Origin: Verrucomicrobiota bacterium
GTDB lineage: Bacteria > Verrucomicrobiota > Verrucomicrobiia > Limisphaerales > J093
DNA: 64,000 nt
Assembly (NCBI GenBank): GCA_016716505.1
Contig: JADJWF010000002.1
Location: forward strand, 838,528-902,527
Reading direction: 5' to 3'
A model generated the notes under the pieces. The model saw nothing but the letters and a program-made list of their open reading frames with translations. It ran no database searches and had not been told where the DNA came from. Each line of letters starts with the position of its first letter. The first letter of the stretch is position 1. Shown here one piece after another: positions 24,795 to 33,771 of this stretch. The position numbers and the translations under genes are program-made.

Positions 24795-26125
24795 GACGCG
24801 CCTCCTTTCTCTGCGTCGCGGCGTTTTCGGGCGCGCGTGTACTGCATCCCGGTGGCGAACAACGCGCCGCCGGCCACCAGAAACACCAGCCCGCGCCACG
24901 CCAGGCTCTCGAACAGATCGAAGTAACGCGCCAGCGCCAACGCCACGAACAACACCGTGCCCGCGAGGGTCGGCTGCCAGCGCCCCTCGCGGCAGCCGCG
25001 CGCCATCCACGCCACGGCCAGCAGCAGGCCGAGCAGATTGAAAAGGCCCGAGGCCAGCCATTCGCCGCGTTCCAGCGGAACATACGCCAACGCGGCCGCC
25101 ACCAGCGCCGCCGCGAGGGTCACCCAGTCTTCGTAGCGCCAGCCCACTTCGGACGGTTTGATCCCCACATCCCGTCCGCCCACCGCCACGGCCGCCCAGG
25201 CCGCGATGGCCACGCCGAGCGGCAGCCAGAGGTTCACCTGCCAGAACGCGTCGCGCTCCACGCCCGAATACTCGTGATGCGCGAGGAGTTCATAGGCCAG
25301 CCCGGGGAAACTCAGCAGATACGCCGCGAGAAGAACCTGCGCCCAGCCAAGGCCCGACCACACCCAGGCGCCCTGCCCGAGCCACTGCCGTTGCCGCGAC
25401 AGCGCTCCCACGGCGACCCAGAGCGCACCGAGGCTGAGTCCGGTCCGGAGCACCAAGTCACTGCCCACGGCGCCGGCATTGATCCACGTGGCCACGGAAG
25501 CGGCCGCCACCGCGACGAACAGCAGCGCCACGGAATTCTGTCGCCAGGCAAGGGGAACGGTAGCCGCGAGGATGGCCGCCGGCGCCCAAAGTACCGGCGC
25601 GCCGAAGCCGGCCGCCTCGGAACCGCTCCAGATCGCGAGCAACACCGCGGCCATCAGACCTTGCACGGCGGAGGGCAGCGCCCACGCCAGCGCGAGTGCG
25701 CCCAGCCCCCAATACAGGAAACCATTCGGGAAATGCTCCTCGATGTTGTAAATCTGGGCGATGAGCCAGATCGCGGCGCCGAACATCATCGTGCCGAGCA
25801 GACCAAGCGCCTCGCCGAGTCCACGCCAGCGGACGTCCCCGCGCAGCCGCCATAGACCCGCTCCGTGCGCCGCGCCCCAAGCCCCGAGGATCACCGCCAA
25901 TTTCACCCCGCGCGGCAGCGCGTCCCAGTTGTACGCGAACAGCAGGATGACGCCCAGACCGACGACCACCGCGCCCAGCCCGGAAAAGATGAGCATCGCC
26001 CACGGCAGGCCGGCCGCCGGCTCCGGGTAGAACGCCCGAATCCGGGCCGCTTGATCGGCGGAAACCACACCCTGGGCGACCCACTTTTCGGTTTGCTCCC
26101 GCAGCCAGCGAACATTCGTGCTCAT
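24791..26125 (-). CDS. DUF2157 polytopic membrane protein
   Basis: 444 aa. A cytoplasmic N-terminal helix-turn segment (WLREQTEKWVAQGVVSADQAARI) is followed by about twelve hydrophobic helices from residue 40 on, including WAMLIFSGLGAVVVGLGVIL and MMFGAAIWLIAQIYNIEEHF, the conserved DUF2157 stretch. Biochemical role unknown. Start ATG 26125 gives MSTNVRWLREQ, the usual length before the first domain. It is first in a two-gene operon with the GDYXXLXY gene (4-bp overlap). The preceding FAH gene ends 108 bp upstream on the same strand, so readthrough from the sugar-acid pair is possible. Confidence 0.88.
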   Translation of the reverse strand: MSTNVRWLREQTEKWVAQGVVSADQAARIRAFYPEPAAGLPWAMLIFSGLGAVVVGLGVILLFAYNWDALPRGVKLAVILGAWGAAHGAGLWRLRGDVRWRGLGEALGLLGTMMFGAAIWLIAQIYNIEEHFPNGFLYWGLGALALAWALPSAVQGLMAAVLLAIWSGSEAAGFGAPVLWAPAAILAATVPLAWRQNSVALLFVAVAAASVATWINAGAVGSDLVLRTGLSLGALWVAVGALSRQRQWLGQGAWVWSGLGWAQVLLAAYLLSFPGLAYELLAHHEYSGVERDAFWQVNLWLPLGVAIAAWAAVAVGGRDVGIKPSEVGWRYEDWVTLAAALVAAALAYVPLERGEWLASGLFNLLGLLLAVAWMARGCREGRWQPTLAGTVLFVALALARYFDLFESLAWRGLVFLVAGGALFATGMQYTRARKRRDAEKGGAS

Positions 26126-26233
26126 GGCAGGCAACTCCCTCCGTCCCCAGGCGCGACGAGGCGCGGCGCGCAAATGCTTGGGACGGGTACGGGAAACCTA
26201 TTCCCCCCGCCCGGCGAAGTCCAGCGGCGCTGC

Positions 26234-27085
26234 TTACACCACGACCGCCCGGTTGCGCAGGGTGCCGATGCCGCTGATGGCGATCGCAACCTCATCACCG
26301 GGATGAAGGGTGAAATCGTCCGGCGGCACGATGCCGGTGCCGGTCAGCAGCACCACGCCGTGCGGAAAATGCTGGCTGGCGAAGAGGAAGCGGCCCAGTT
26401 CGGCGAAACGGCGTTTCAACCGCCCCACCTCGGTCTGGCCGGAAAAGACCGTGGCACCCGCGCGTTCGATCTGGAGCGAGATCGTCCACGATCGGACAGC
26501 CTCTTCGGTCACCCCCACGGTCACCCACGGACCCAGCGCGCCAGAGCCGGTGAAGATTTTGGCCTGCGGAAGGTAGAGAAGGTTTTCGCCTTCGATGTCG
26601 CGCGCGCTGACGTCGTTGCCAACGGTGCAACCCACAACCCGGCCGCGGGAGTTGAAGTAAAGCGCGAGTTCCGGCTCCGGCACCGTCCAGCGCGAGTCAC
26701 GGCGAATGCCGATCGTGTCGTCCGGCCCCACCACCCGTTCCGGCGTGGCCTTGAAGAACAGCTCCGGGCGTTCCGCTTCGTACACGCGATCGTAAGCCGT
26801 GGCGCTGAACTCCGATTCCTCCATGCGCGCGGCCTTGCTCCGAAGGTAGGTCACCCCGGCGGCCCACACCTCCTGCCGCTCGACGGGCGGGAGGATCTCC
26901 AGTTCCGCGAGGGGCCGCTCCGAACCGGCCGCCGCCGACTCGGCGGCGGCCACCGGGTCGGCAGCCTCCAGCAACTCGGTCAGCGAGTCGCCGCACGGGC
27001 GAACGTGGCGTTCATCGGCGGAGAGCGAGCCGATGGAAACGCGGCCGGCGGGATCGTGCCGGGCTCGGAAGCGGACCAGTTTCAT
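26234..27085 (-). CDS. Fumarylacetoacetate hydrolase-family protein (2-keto-3-deoxy-sugar-acid type)
   Basis: 283 aa. Seen: the FAH fold with WAAGVTYLRSKAARMEE, PELFFKATPERVVGPDD, the metal-binding PEPELALYF (two Glu) and GNDVSARDIEG (Asp), and a final GDEVAIAISGIGTLRNR. Family members use Mg2+ to split C-C bonds in beta-diketones or dehydrate 2-keto-3-deoxy-pentonates/hexonates. The order of motifs is closest to the sugar-acid branch (2-dehydro-3-deoxy-D-arabinonate dehydratase-like) but this is an inference. The gene follows the beta-hydroxyacid dehydrogenase gene by 6 bp, supporting a joint role in sugar-acid or glyoxylate-type metabolism. Confidence 0.88.
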   Translation of the reverse strand: MKLVRFRARHDPAGRVSIGSLSADERHVRPCGDSLTELLEAADPVAAAESAAAGSERPLAELEILPPVERQEVWAAGVTYLRSKAARMEESEFSATAYDRVYEAERPELFFKATPERVVGPDDTIGIRRDSRWTVPEPELALYFNSRGRVVGCTVGNDVSARDIEGENLLYLPQAKIFTGSGALGPWVTVGVTEEAVRSWTISLQIERAGATVFSGQTEVGRLKRRFAELGRFLFASQHFPHGVVLLTGTGIVPPDDFTLHPGDEVAIAISGIGTLRNRAVVV

Positions 27086-27091
27086 GGCGAC

Positions 27092-27997
27092 TCAGCGTTT
27101 GGCCTTGGCCGGCTTCGGTCCACGGCCGAGGAAAGTGAGTTCGGCGATGCCGGATTTGTCGAGTTCCCCCAAACCGGCCTCGACCATGCGGTCGTACTGC
27201 TTCTTGGTCGCGGCCGCGAGGGGCAGTTTCAGGCGGCATGCCTTCGCCAACTGGAGGGCGATGCCGGAATCCTTGGCCGCGTGGGCGGCGGAAAAGAAGC
27301 AGGAGTGCTCCCGGTTCTGCATGTCCTCGCCGTCGGTTTGAAGCACGCGCGAGTTCGCTCCCGTCTGGCTGAAGACTTCCCGGAGCATGGCCAAATCCAG
27401 GCCAAGCGCGTCGCCCAGTGCCAGTCCCTCGGCAAGGCCGGCGGTGTTGATGTTCATCACCATGTTGACCAGCGCCTTCACCTTGGCGGCTTCACCGGCC
27501 GGCCCGATGAAGCGCATCGAGCCGGCAAGCTTCTCGAGGATCGGCCGCGCGCGCTCGTAAGCCGCGGGAGCCCCGCCGCACATGAGGTAGAGCGTCCCTT
27601 GGCGCGCCTGAGTAATGCTGGACGCCATGCAGGCCTCCAGGGTCTGAGCGCCAACCGCCGCGGCGCGCCGCTCGATCTCCACGTGGATCTCGGGGGAAAC
27701 GGTGGCGCAGTTGATGAAGAGCCGGCCGGCGGCGCCGGACAGGAGACTCTGGCCGCGCGGCGCGAAGATTCGGTCCATCGCCGCGTCGTCGGTGACGACC
27801 GTGATGATCACGTCCGCCGCGGCCGTCACCGCTGGCAGACGGCGGGTGGCTTGGCAGGCCAGTTCCCTGGCAAGAGCGGCAGCGGTTGAAGCACGCGCGT
27901 CGAGCAAGACGGTCACGTTGAAACCGCACTCCTTCAGGCGTCGCGCCATGTTCGCGCCCATGCGCCCGACGCCGACAAATCCGATTCGTTCGTTCAT
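27092..27997 (-). CDS. NAD(P)-dependent beta-hydroxyacid dehydrogenase (3-hydroxyisobutyrate / tartronate semialdehyde reductase family)
   Basis: 301 aa. N-terminal Rossmann GFVGVGRMGANMARRL, then DVIITVVTDDAAM, the substrate site FINCATVSPEIHVEI, EACMASSITQARQGTL, the catalytic Lys in GEAAKVKALVNMVMNIN (conserved KxxxN arrangement), and DxxxAxxxAxxxxLxLPLAAA near the end. These enzymes interconvert small beta-hydroxy acids and semialdehydes. Start at 27997 (MNERIGFVG) fits the first strand. Coupled to the FAH gene 6 bp downstream. The upstream region to 28213 is shared with the divergent DUF4160 gene, so promoters for both probably lie in this 216-bp gap. Confidence 0.92.
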   Translation of the reverse strand: MNERIGFVGVGRMGANMARRLKECGFNVTVLLDARASTAAALARELACQATRRLPAVTAAADVIITVVTDDAAMDRIFAPRGQSLLSGAAGRLFINCATVSPEIHVEIERRAAAVGAQTLEACMASSITQARQGTLYLMCGGAPAAYERARPILEKLAGSMRFIGPAGEAAKVKALVNMVMNINTAGLAEGLALGDALGLDLAMLREVFSQTGANSRVLQTDGEDMQNREHSCFFSAAHAAKDSGIALQLAKACRLKLPLAAATKKQYDRMVEAGLGELDKSGIAELTFLGRGPKPAKAKR

Positions 27998-28213
27998 TCT
28001 GTTTTCGCGTGGCACAGCCGGCATCAGGGCCGCCGTGATGGCCGCATTGAGACAGATGCCCGCCGCCCGGGCAAGCCGGGGTACGCCGGCGGAACGAAAC
28101 TTGAAACAATTCCTCCGTCTGGTGCGTCTTCCCTCCCGTTGGTGCCCGGAGGCTGGGGCGCACGGAACAACCCAATCATCCCGGCCGGCCGACGAGCCCA
28201 CGGAGACCCGAAT

Positions 28214-28474
28214 ATGCCAGTGCTTGCGAAATTCTACGGTGTGGTGGTCCGGATGCTGTTTGCCCCGCTGCTGGGGGCGCACTTCTACGCCATTTACGGT
28301 GACCACGAACTGGTCGTCCGGATCGGCACGCTGAAAATCATCCAAGGCGACGCGCCCGAGGACATCAAGCGCCTCGTCCTGGCATGGGCGCGGCGGCATC
28401 AAACGGAACTGCTTGACGCCTGGCGTTTGTGCCAGCGGGGCGCCCGGCCGCAACCCATCGGGCCGCTGGTGTGA
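28214..28474 (+). CDS. DUF4160 protein
   Basis: 86 aa, complete. MPVLAKFYGVVVRMLF, GAHFYAIYGDHELVVRIG and IIQGDAPEDIKRLVLAWARRH match the DUF4160 pattern throughout. Function not established; in many genomes it is next to a DUF2442 gene and the pair has been proposed as a toxin-antitoxin-like module. Here no DUF2442 partner follows: the next gene is a very short membrane protein starting 27 bp later. It could therefore be an orphan or use a different partner. Confidence 0.88.
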   Translation: MPVLAKFYGVVVRMLFAPLLGAHFYAIYGDHELVVRIGTLKIIQGDAPEDIKRLVLAWARRHQTELLDAWRLCQRGARPQPIGPLV

Positions 28475-28500
28475 GGCGCGCAACCCACTCACCTCCGACC

Positions 28501-28704
28501 ATGAAGCTGCTCTTGCTGCTAGTTTGCTGGTGCCTGTTGCTGGTGCTCTGCTGGCCGCTGGCGCTCTTGGCGCTGGTCCTTTTCCCCTTGGTCTGGCTGG
28601 CGTTGCTTCCGTTCCGGCTGGCTGCTTACGCCATTGAAGCGGTCCTGGCCCTGGTGAAAGCGCTGCTGTTTTTGCCGGCGCGTCTGCTGGGCCATCGCGC
28701 CTGA
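28501..28704 (+). CDS. Very small hydrophobic membrane protein
   Basis: 67 aa. MKLLLLLVCWCLLLVLCWPL and the following LALLALVLFPLVWLALLPF make two closely spaced transmembrane helices; a third amphipathic stretch (AIEAVLALVKALLFLPARLLGHRA) ends basic. Almost 40% leucine. No family was recognised. Starting 27 bp after the DUF4160 stop, it is likely cotranscribed. It might be a membrane-active peptide, such as a toxin-like partner, or a simple structural protein; nothing in the sequence decides this. Confidence 0.65.
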   Translation: MKLLLLLVCWCLLLVLCWPLALLALVLFPLVWLALLPFRLAAYAIEAVLALVKALLFLPARLLGHRA

Positions 28705-28869
28705 ACACAGTCGGCATCGCGGTGGGGCTCTGCCTGGACCATCCCGTGGCGTGCTTCCAATCCACGAAGGCAACGTCCGCTTGACGCTGACCGCAGGCCG
28801 AGAGGTTCTGGCGCGGCCTTGATGCTTCTCAGCCACAAGTTCACGCAGGATCAGCGGGCGCATCTCAGT

Positions 28870-29270
28870 TTCTTGCCGGGTTGAAGGCGGTGCGGGGGCA
28901 AAGGGGGTGCCAGCGGCCCCTGCGCCCGAAGGTTTCCAGCCCCAGCAGAACCTCGTCACCGCGCTGACGCCAAGCCTGGCGTGGCCGCTGGAGCAGCAGC
29001 TCAAGGGTTTGCCGCAGACCGGGCACCGTGGGGGGGCGGCTTTGGTTTGAGCGCCCCGTTCGATGGCCCGGCGCTGCGACGCCTTCACCTCGCGCTCGGC
29101 CTGCCGTTCCCGATGCCCCCGACTGGGATCGGCGGTCACGACAAACGGGTGCCGGGATCTGTCCAGCGCGCTGGCGGCCAGAGCCGCCGGTCCGACTAGG
29201 TCTGTGGAACGGAGTTGAGAAATCGGGGTGCCTCTTGCGGTTTGACGGCAGGTGGTGGTCATGGCTGCCG
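28870..29270 (-). pseudogene. Degraded frame with a zinc-ribbon motif, perhaps a transposase N-terminus
   Basis: The minus strand encodes, across at least one frame change near 29000, a string with EREVKASQRRAIERG, PPRCPVCGKPL and, in the next frame, QRPRQAWRQRGDEVLL. The layout of a charged helix, a CPxCG half-ribbon and then an R-x-RGD-x-LL strand resembles the N-terminal part of ISKra4-type or related transposases. No intact frame, terminal repeats or catalytic part are present, so it would be a remnant. The rest of the 28705-29308 gap shows nothing else. Confidence 0.3.
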
Positions 29271-29308
29271 CCCACAGCACCCTGCAAAAACGGAGATGCG
29301 CCCCCGGC

Positions 29309-30979
29309 TCAACCCGGCCTGGCCGCCAGAAACTCCTTGAGCCGGGCCGCGCTCTCGCTGCCCCAGCCCGGAAGTGCCGCGATTTCCTCGACGGTCGCCG
29401 CGCGCAGCCGCTGCACCGAACCAAACCGCTTCAGGAGCGCCGCCTTGCGCGCCGCGCCGATGCCCGGGAACTCATCGAGCAGGCTCTCGGAAATCTTCTT
29501 GAGCCGGAGCTGCGCGTTGTAGCTGTTCGCCACGCGGTGCGATTCGTCCCGCACGCGCTGCAGGAGTTTCACCGCGGGGTGGTCCTCGCCCAGGCGCAAT
29601 GGCTCGTCCACGCCCACCCGGTAGATTTCCTCGAACTCCTTTGCCAAGCCGATCACCGGCACGTTCGACAGTCCCAGGCGTCGGAGTTCCTCCGCCGCAG
29701 CGTTCAATTGTCCGCGGCCCCCGTCAATGAGCACCAGATCCGGCAGGCGCGGCCGGGTGGGCGGGCGTTGGTCGGCGGCCGAAGAGTTGGCGGCGTCGAG
29801 GGCGGCCGCGGCCGCATCTTCGTCCTTTCTCGGCCGACGGCCTTGGAACCGCGCGCTTACATCATCCACCGCGCGCTGGAGATCGGCGGGACTGCCTTCG
29901 CCGCCCGGCTCGTCGCGGTCGCTGAAGGCCAACTGGCCTTGACCGACCTCTTTCAAGAGCCGGCGATACCGGCGCCGAACTGTTTCGGCCATGCAGGCAA
30001 AGTCATCCTGCCCGACGACCGTCTTGATGCGGAAGCGGCGGTAGTTGACGCGGTCCGGGCGCCCGCGCCAGAAGCTCACCATGCTCGCCACCTTGAACGT
30101 GCCGGAGATGTTCGAGATGTCGAAGCCCTCGATCCGGTCGGGCGGCGCGGGCAGGCCGAGCACCTCCGCGAGCTGACGCAACTCCTCTTCCGGATTGATC
30201 GCCACGGGGAGTGAATAGGGCACGCGCTCGAATTTTTCCGTGCGGGCGGTGGTGCGTTTGAGGTCGGCGAGCAGGTCGCGCAACTGGGCCGCCTTTTCGA
30301 AGTCCAGCGCGGCGGCGGCCCGCTGCATTTGCGCCTCCAGCTCGCGGGCCATCTCCTCGCACTGGCCATCGAGGAAATCGCACGCGGCCAGCACCTGCAT
30401 CCGGTATTGCTCCCGGCTGACGTTGCCGATGCACGGCGCGGTGCAGACCTTCAGGTGGGCGTACAGGCAGTGCTTGTAGTCCGCCTCGGTCGGGAGCAGC
30501 GGACGGCAACCACGCAGATTGAACCGTTGCCGCACGAGATTGAGCGTGCGCCGGACCGCGCCCGAACTGGCAAACGGCCCGAAGTACCGCGAGCCATCCT
30601 CGTTCCGCAGCCGGGTGAGCGTGAAGCGCGGGATGGCGTCGTTCAGGTTGACCTTCAGCAGCAGGAAGCGCTTGTCGTCGCGGAAACTGATGTTGTAGCG
30701 CGGCCGGAATTCCTTGATCAGGCGACCCTCGAGAAGCACCGACTCCGGCTCGCTCCGCACGACGTGCCAGTCGAAGTCGTGAATGGCCTCCACCAGGGCG
30801 TTGAATTTCAGATCCCATCCGCGGCGGCGCGAGGACTGAAAATACTGCGCGACGCGGCGCCGCAGATCCCGCGCCTTCCCCACGTAGATCACGGTGCCGA
30901 ATCGGTCCTTCATCAAGTACACGCCCGGCCGATGCGGCACTTGGGAGAGCTTGCTGCGGATATGATCGGTGACTGGCAC
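29309..30979 (-). CDS. uvrC: Excinuclease ABC subunit C
   Basis: 556 aa, slightly shorter than E. coli UvrC. Seen in order: GIY-YIG nuclease (PGVYLMKDRFGTVIYVGKARDL; metal-binding Glu in SEPESVLLEG), the Cys-rich CLYAHLKVCTAPCIG segment, a UVR motif (AAALDFEKAAQLRDLLADL), the RNase H-like endonuclease with Asp in GFDISNISG, Asp in LVLIDGGRGQL and His in RDESHRVANSY, and a C-terminal HhH2 pair. It makes both incisions in nucleotide excision repair after UvrAB damage recognition. The start is probably GTG 30979 (VPVTDHIRSKLSQ), as no ATG is close; the open frame extends further upstream but is unconserved. Mfd, which recruits this pathway to stalled polymerase, is also in the window at 44046. 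Confidence 0.95.
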   Translation of the reverse strand: MPVTDHIRSKLSQVPHRPGVYLMKDRFGTVIYVGKARDLRRRVAQYFQSSRRRGWDLKFNALVEAIHDFDWHVVRSEPESVLLEGRLIKEFRPRYNISFRDDKRFLLLKVNLNDAIPRFTLTRLRNEDGSRYFGPFASSGAVRRTLNLVRQRFNLRGCRPLLPTEADYKHCLYAHLKVCTAPCIGNVSREQYRMQVLAACDFLDGQCEEMARELEAQMQRAAAALDFEKAAQLRDLLADLKRTTARTEKFERVPYSLPVAINPEEELRQLAEVLGLPAPPDRIEGFDISNISGTFKVASMVSFWRGRPDRVNYRRFRIKTVVGQDDFACMAETVRRRYRRLLKEVGQGQLAFSDRDEPGGEGSPADLQRAVDDVSARFQGRRPRKDEDAAAAALDAANSSAADQRPPTRPRLPDLVLIDGGRGQLNAAAEELRRLGLSNVPVIGLAKEFEEIYRVGVDEPLRLGEDHPAVKLLQRVRDESHRVANSYNAQLRLKKISESLLDEFPGIGAARKAALLKRFGSVQRLRAATVEEIAALPGWGSESAARLKEFLAARPG

Positions 30980-31050
30980 AACTGGGGTCAATCTGCCACC
31001 CGGTCGGGCGCTGCCAAGCCGGCCCGCGGCAGCGCGTGAAAGCACCGGAT

Positions 31051-31080
31051 AAGCAAACGAGCGGCCCGAAGGCCGCTCGT
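31051..31080 (-). terminator. Intrinsic terminator with UUCG tetraloop
   Basis: On the minus strand a perfect 9-bp stem CGAGCGGCC/GGCCGCTCG (31079-31058) is closed by TTCG and followed by TTTGCTT. It lies 28 bp past the stop of the Gfo/Idh/MocA gene and separates it from uvrC. Confidence 0.85.
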
Positions 31081-31106
31081 GCGAATTCAAGTTGCGGCGG
31101 GCTGGC

Positions 31107-32300
31107 TCAGATCTTCGCCGGCATCGGCGTCCAGGCGCCCTTGTTGTGGCTGGATTCGATACAAGCCTTGAGGAAGGCCATGCCCATCCAGCCGTCCTCG
31201 ACGTTGGCGTACTTGGATCCGTCGCAGGCGAACGGTTGACCGGCCTGGTACTTGCGCACGTCCGCCTCGAAACACCGGTGCAGGCGCGCGAACGCATCGT
31301 GAAACGCCTCGGGGTGGCCCGGCGGAATCGTCGGCTCGCTCATCAAGTCTGCCGGTGCATCCGCCGGAATGAAGCCGTCGCCCGGGCTGACGGCGCCGCG
31401 GTAGTACACCCGATCCGGCTGCCCCATGAGCTTGATGGTGATGGATTCCGGATCTTCCTGCCGCCACTGCAGCGTGCCTTTGGTGCCGCAGACCTCGATG
31501 CCGAGGTCGTTCAGGTGGCCGATGCTGATCTGCGAGGCGCGGACCAGCGCGCGGGCGCCGTTGCTCAGGTGGCAATAGGCGGTGAAGTGGTCGTCAATGG
31601 GCCGCCCCTTCACAAAGATCTCGAGGTTGGCGGAGACCTCCTGAACCTCGAGCCCGGTCACGTACCGCAGTTGCATGAGCGCGTGCGTGCCGATGTCGCC
31701 GCCGCAGCCGGAGCCGCCGGCCTTCTTGGGGTCCACGCGCCAGGAGGCCTGCTGCTGGCCGGTGTCCTCCAGCTTGGTGGCGAGCCAGCCCTGCAGATAG
31801 TAGCTGTCCACCCAGCGGATGTCGCCGAGCAAGCCGGCCCGGACGATGTAACGGCTGAAACGGCTGGTCCAGTGGCCGAGATACGTGTGCGCCACGCCGA
31901 ACGGAATCTTCTTCTCGCGGACCTTCTTCACGATCTGCTCCGCCTCCTCGAGGGTGACCGTCAGCGGCTTCTCGCAGAAGACGGGAATCCCCGCCTCGAG
32001 AGCCTTCATGGCCGGATCAAAATGCACGAAATTCGGCGTAACGATCAGGATGTAATCCAGCCGTTGCTCGGGCGGGAGATTCTTCTGATCGTTGATCATC
32101 TCGGTGTACGAGCCGTAACCCTTGATCGGGTAGGGCCAGTTCGCGGCCTCTTCGAGCGCGATCTTGGGGTCCGGGAACAGGGCCCCGGCGACGACACGCC
32201 GGGTGCCGTCAAAGTGGATCGCTTTCTGGTGCGGGTGGACGATGAACGCGCCTTTGCCGCCACCGACCAAACCGACATTCAGGGGTCGAGGAGATGCCAT
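31107..32300 (-). CDS. Gfo/Idh/MocA-family oxidoreductase
   Basis: 397 aa. N-terminal NAD(P)-binding motif NVGLVGGGKGAFIVHPHQ, the family signature ILIVTPNFVHFDPAMKALEAG-type strand and EKPLTVT with the Lys that orients substrate, then the C-terminal beta-sheet domain with GDIRWVDSYYLQGW and GSGCGGDIGTHALMQLRYV containing the His of the D-x-x-x-H active-site motif. These enzymes oxidise or reduce sugars, inositols or pseudo-sugars; substrate cannot be read from sequence. Many paralogues are typical of Verrucomicrobiota and Planctomycetota. No Tat signal. It is monocistronic with its own terminator at 31051. Confidence 0.93.
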   Translation of the reverse strand: MASPRPLNVGLVGGGKGAFIVHPHQKAIHFDGTRRVVAGALFPDPKIALEEAANWPYPIKGYGSYTEMINDQKNLPPEQRLDYILIVTPNFVHFDPAMKALEAGIPVFCEKPLTVTLEEAEQIVKKVREKKIPFGVAHTYLGHWTSRFSRYIVRAGLLGDIRWVDSYYLQGWLATKLEDTGQQQASWRVDPKKAGGSGCGGDIGTHALMQLRYVTGLEVQEVSANLEIFVKGRPIDDHFTAYCHLSNGARALVRASQISIGHLNDLGIEVCGTKGTLQWRQEDPESITIKLMGQPDRVYYRGAVSPGDGFIPADAPADLMSEPTIPPGHPEAFHDAFARLHRCFEADVRKYQAGQPFACDGSKYANVEDGWMGMAFLKACIESSHNKGAWTPMPAKI

Positions 32301-32507
32301 AATTGGGGTGCAGGTTTAATGAGTTTCCACAGTTGATCCGCACCTCACCGACGCTCACGCGAGCGGGGCGGTGCGAGTTGCCGAGAGCGTATTGGCCTTG
32401 AATCTCGGTTCAAGGCTTTAATCGGGCCGGCGCCCCCGGACGCCCTCTGCGCGGGTGGAGCAATTCTTTGGCGCGCCCGCCGCAGCGTTGCTATGCTGCC
32501 CCCCGTT

Positions 32508-33323
32508 ATGGGCGACGACGTGCGTGATTTCGAGCGGAACGTGATCGAGCGCAGCCGACAGGTGCCAGTCGTGGTGGATTTCTGGGCGCCGTGGTTCGGG
32601 CCGTGCAAGGTGCTCGGTCCGGTCCTCGATCGTCTCGCCGCTGAGGCCAACGGCCGCTGGGAACTGGTGAAGGTCAATACCGAGGAGCATCAGGACCTCG
32701 CGATGGCCTTTGACATCCGCAGCATTCCCGCGGTGAAACTCTTCCGCGACGGTGACGTGGTGGACGAGTTCGTCGGCGCGCTGCCGGAGCCGGAAATCCG
32801 CCGCTGGCTCGCCAAAGCCATCCCCTCACCGGCTGCCGCGCAACTGGACGAGGCCCGCGCACTCCTCGCGGCGGGCCGACGGGCCGACGCGGCGAAAATC
32901 GCTCGCGCTGTTCTGACGGCCGAACCCACCCACTTGGCCGCCCGCCTCTTGCTGGCCGAGGCTGTCCTGTTGGAGGCGCCGTCCGAGACCGCGAGCTTGG
33001 TCGCCGACATCCACGAGGGCGATGAGTTCGCCGACCGCGCGGGCGCGTTGCGCACCCTGGCCTCGCTGCTCGTCCGCGGCGCGGATGAATCGGCCTGGCC
33101 GGCGTCTCCAGTGCGCCCCTGGCTGGCGGCCGGTATCGCAGCCTTGAAGCGCGGGGACTTCGACACCGGGCTGCGCGCCTTAATCGAGGTGGTCGGGCGG
33201 AACAAGGGGTATGCCGACGGCGTGGCACCGGCGGCATGCAAGGCCATCTTCCAACTGCTCGGCATCCGGCACCCCATCGTGGAGCAGCATTACCGGGCGT
33301 TCGCCAGCGCGCTGCACTCGTGA
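32508..33323 (+). CDS. Thioredoxin-like co-chaperone (CnoX/YbbN type) with a one-cysteine active site
   Basis: 271 aa. An N-terminal thioredoxin fold (VPVVVDFWAPW; DIRSIPAVKLFRDG) is followed by TPR-like helical repeats (AQLDEARALLAAGRRADAA; HLAARLLLAEAVLLE; DFDTGLRALIEV), the CnoX/YbbN architecture. The usual WCGPC is WFGPC: Phe30 replaces the attacking cysteine and only Cys33 remains, so it cannot act as a normal disulfide reductase. E. coli CnoX also lacks a standard CxxC and serves as a holdase. Start ATG 32508 or 32493; neither has a clear ribosome-binding site. queD starts 10 bp after its stop, so the two are probably one transcript. Confidence 0.88.
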   Translation: MGDDVRDFERNVIERSRQVPVVVDFWAPWFGPCKVLGPVLDRLAAEANGRWELVKVNTEEHQDLAMAFDIRSIPAVKLFRDGDVVDEFVGALPEPEIRRWLAKAIPSPAAAQLDEARALLAAGRRADAAKIARAVLTAEPTHLAARLLLAEAVLLEAPSETASLVADIHEGDEFADRAGALRTLASLLVRGADESAWPASPVRPWLAAGIAALKRGDFDTGLRALIEVVGRNKGYADGVAPAACKAIFQLLGIRHPIVEQHYRAFASALHS

Positions 33324-33333
33324 TTCGACCGCC

Positions 33334-33699
33334 GTGAAAGTCGAACTTCGCAAGACCTTCCAGTTCGAGGCCGCGCATCTGCTCCCGCATTTGCCGGAGA
33401 CGCACAAGTGCCGACGGCTGCACGGCCACAGCTTTCAGGCCGAGATCGCGGTCGCGGGCGACTGCGACCCGAAACTGGGCTGGCTCGTGGACTACGCGGA
33501 CATCACCGCCGCCTTCAAGCCCCTGTGGGACCAGCTCGATCACCGCTATCTGAATGAGGTCGAAGGGCTCGAAAACCCCACGAGCGAGAACATCGCCGTC
33601 TGGATCTGGACACGGCTCAAACCCCGCCTGCCGTTGCTGACGGAAGTCGTCGTGGCCGAGACCTGCACGGCGCGCTGCGTCTATCGCGGGCAAGGCTGA
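33334..33699 (+). CDS. queD: 6-carboxytetrahydropterin synthase (QueD/PTPS family)
   Basis: 121 aa. GTG start at 33334 giving MKVELRKTFQFEAAHLLP. Zinc ligands: the His of AAHLL and the two His of LHGHSF; the active-site Cys lies in THKCRRLHGH. Also LDHRYLNE and NPTSENIAVWIW, typical of QueD. It converts 7,8-dihydroneopterin triphosphate to 6-carboxytetrahydropterin on the way to queuosine and other 7-deazapurines. No other que gene is in the window. It follows the CnoX-like gene by 10 bp. Confidence 0.93.
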   Translation: MKVELRKTFQFEAAHLLPHLPETHKCRRLHGHSFQAEIAVAGDCDPKLGWLVDYADITAAFKPLWDQLDHRYLNEVEGLENPTSENIAVWIWTRLKPRLPLLTEVVVAETCTARCVYRGQG

Positions 33700-33771
33700 A
33701 CGCCCGTTCCGCGCGCCGCTGGCGTTCGAACGCGGCGTGAGCGGCACGCCGGCGTCCGCGTGCGATTGCGG

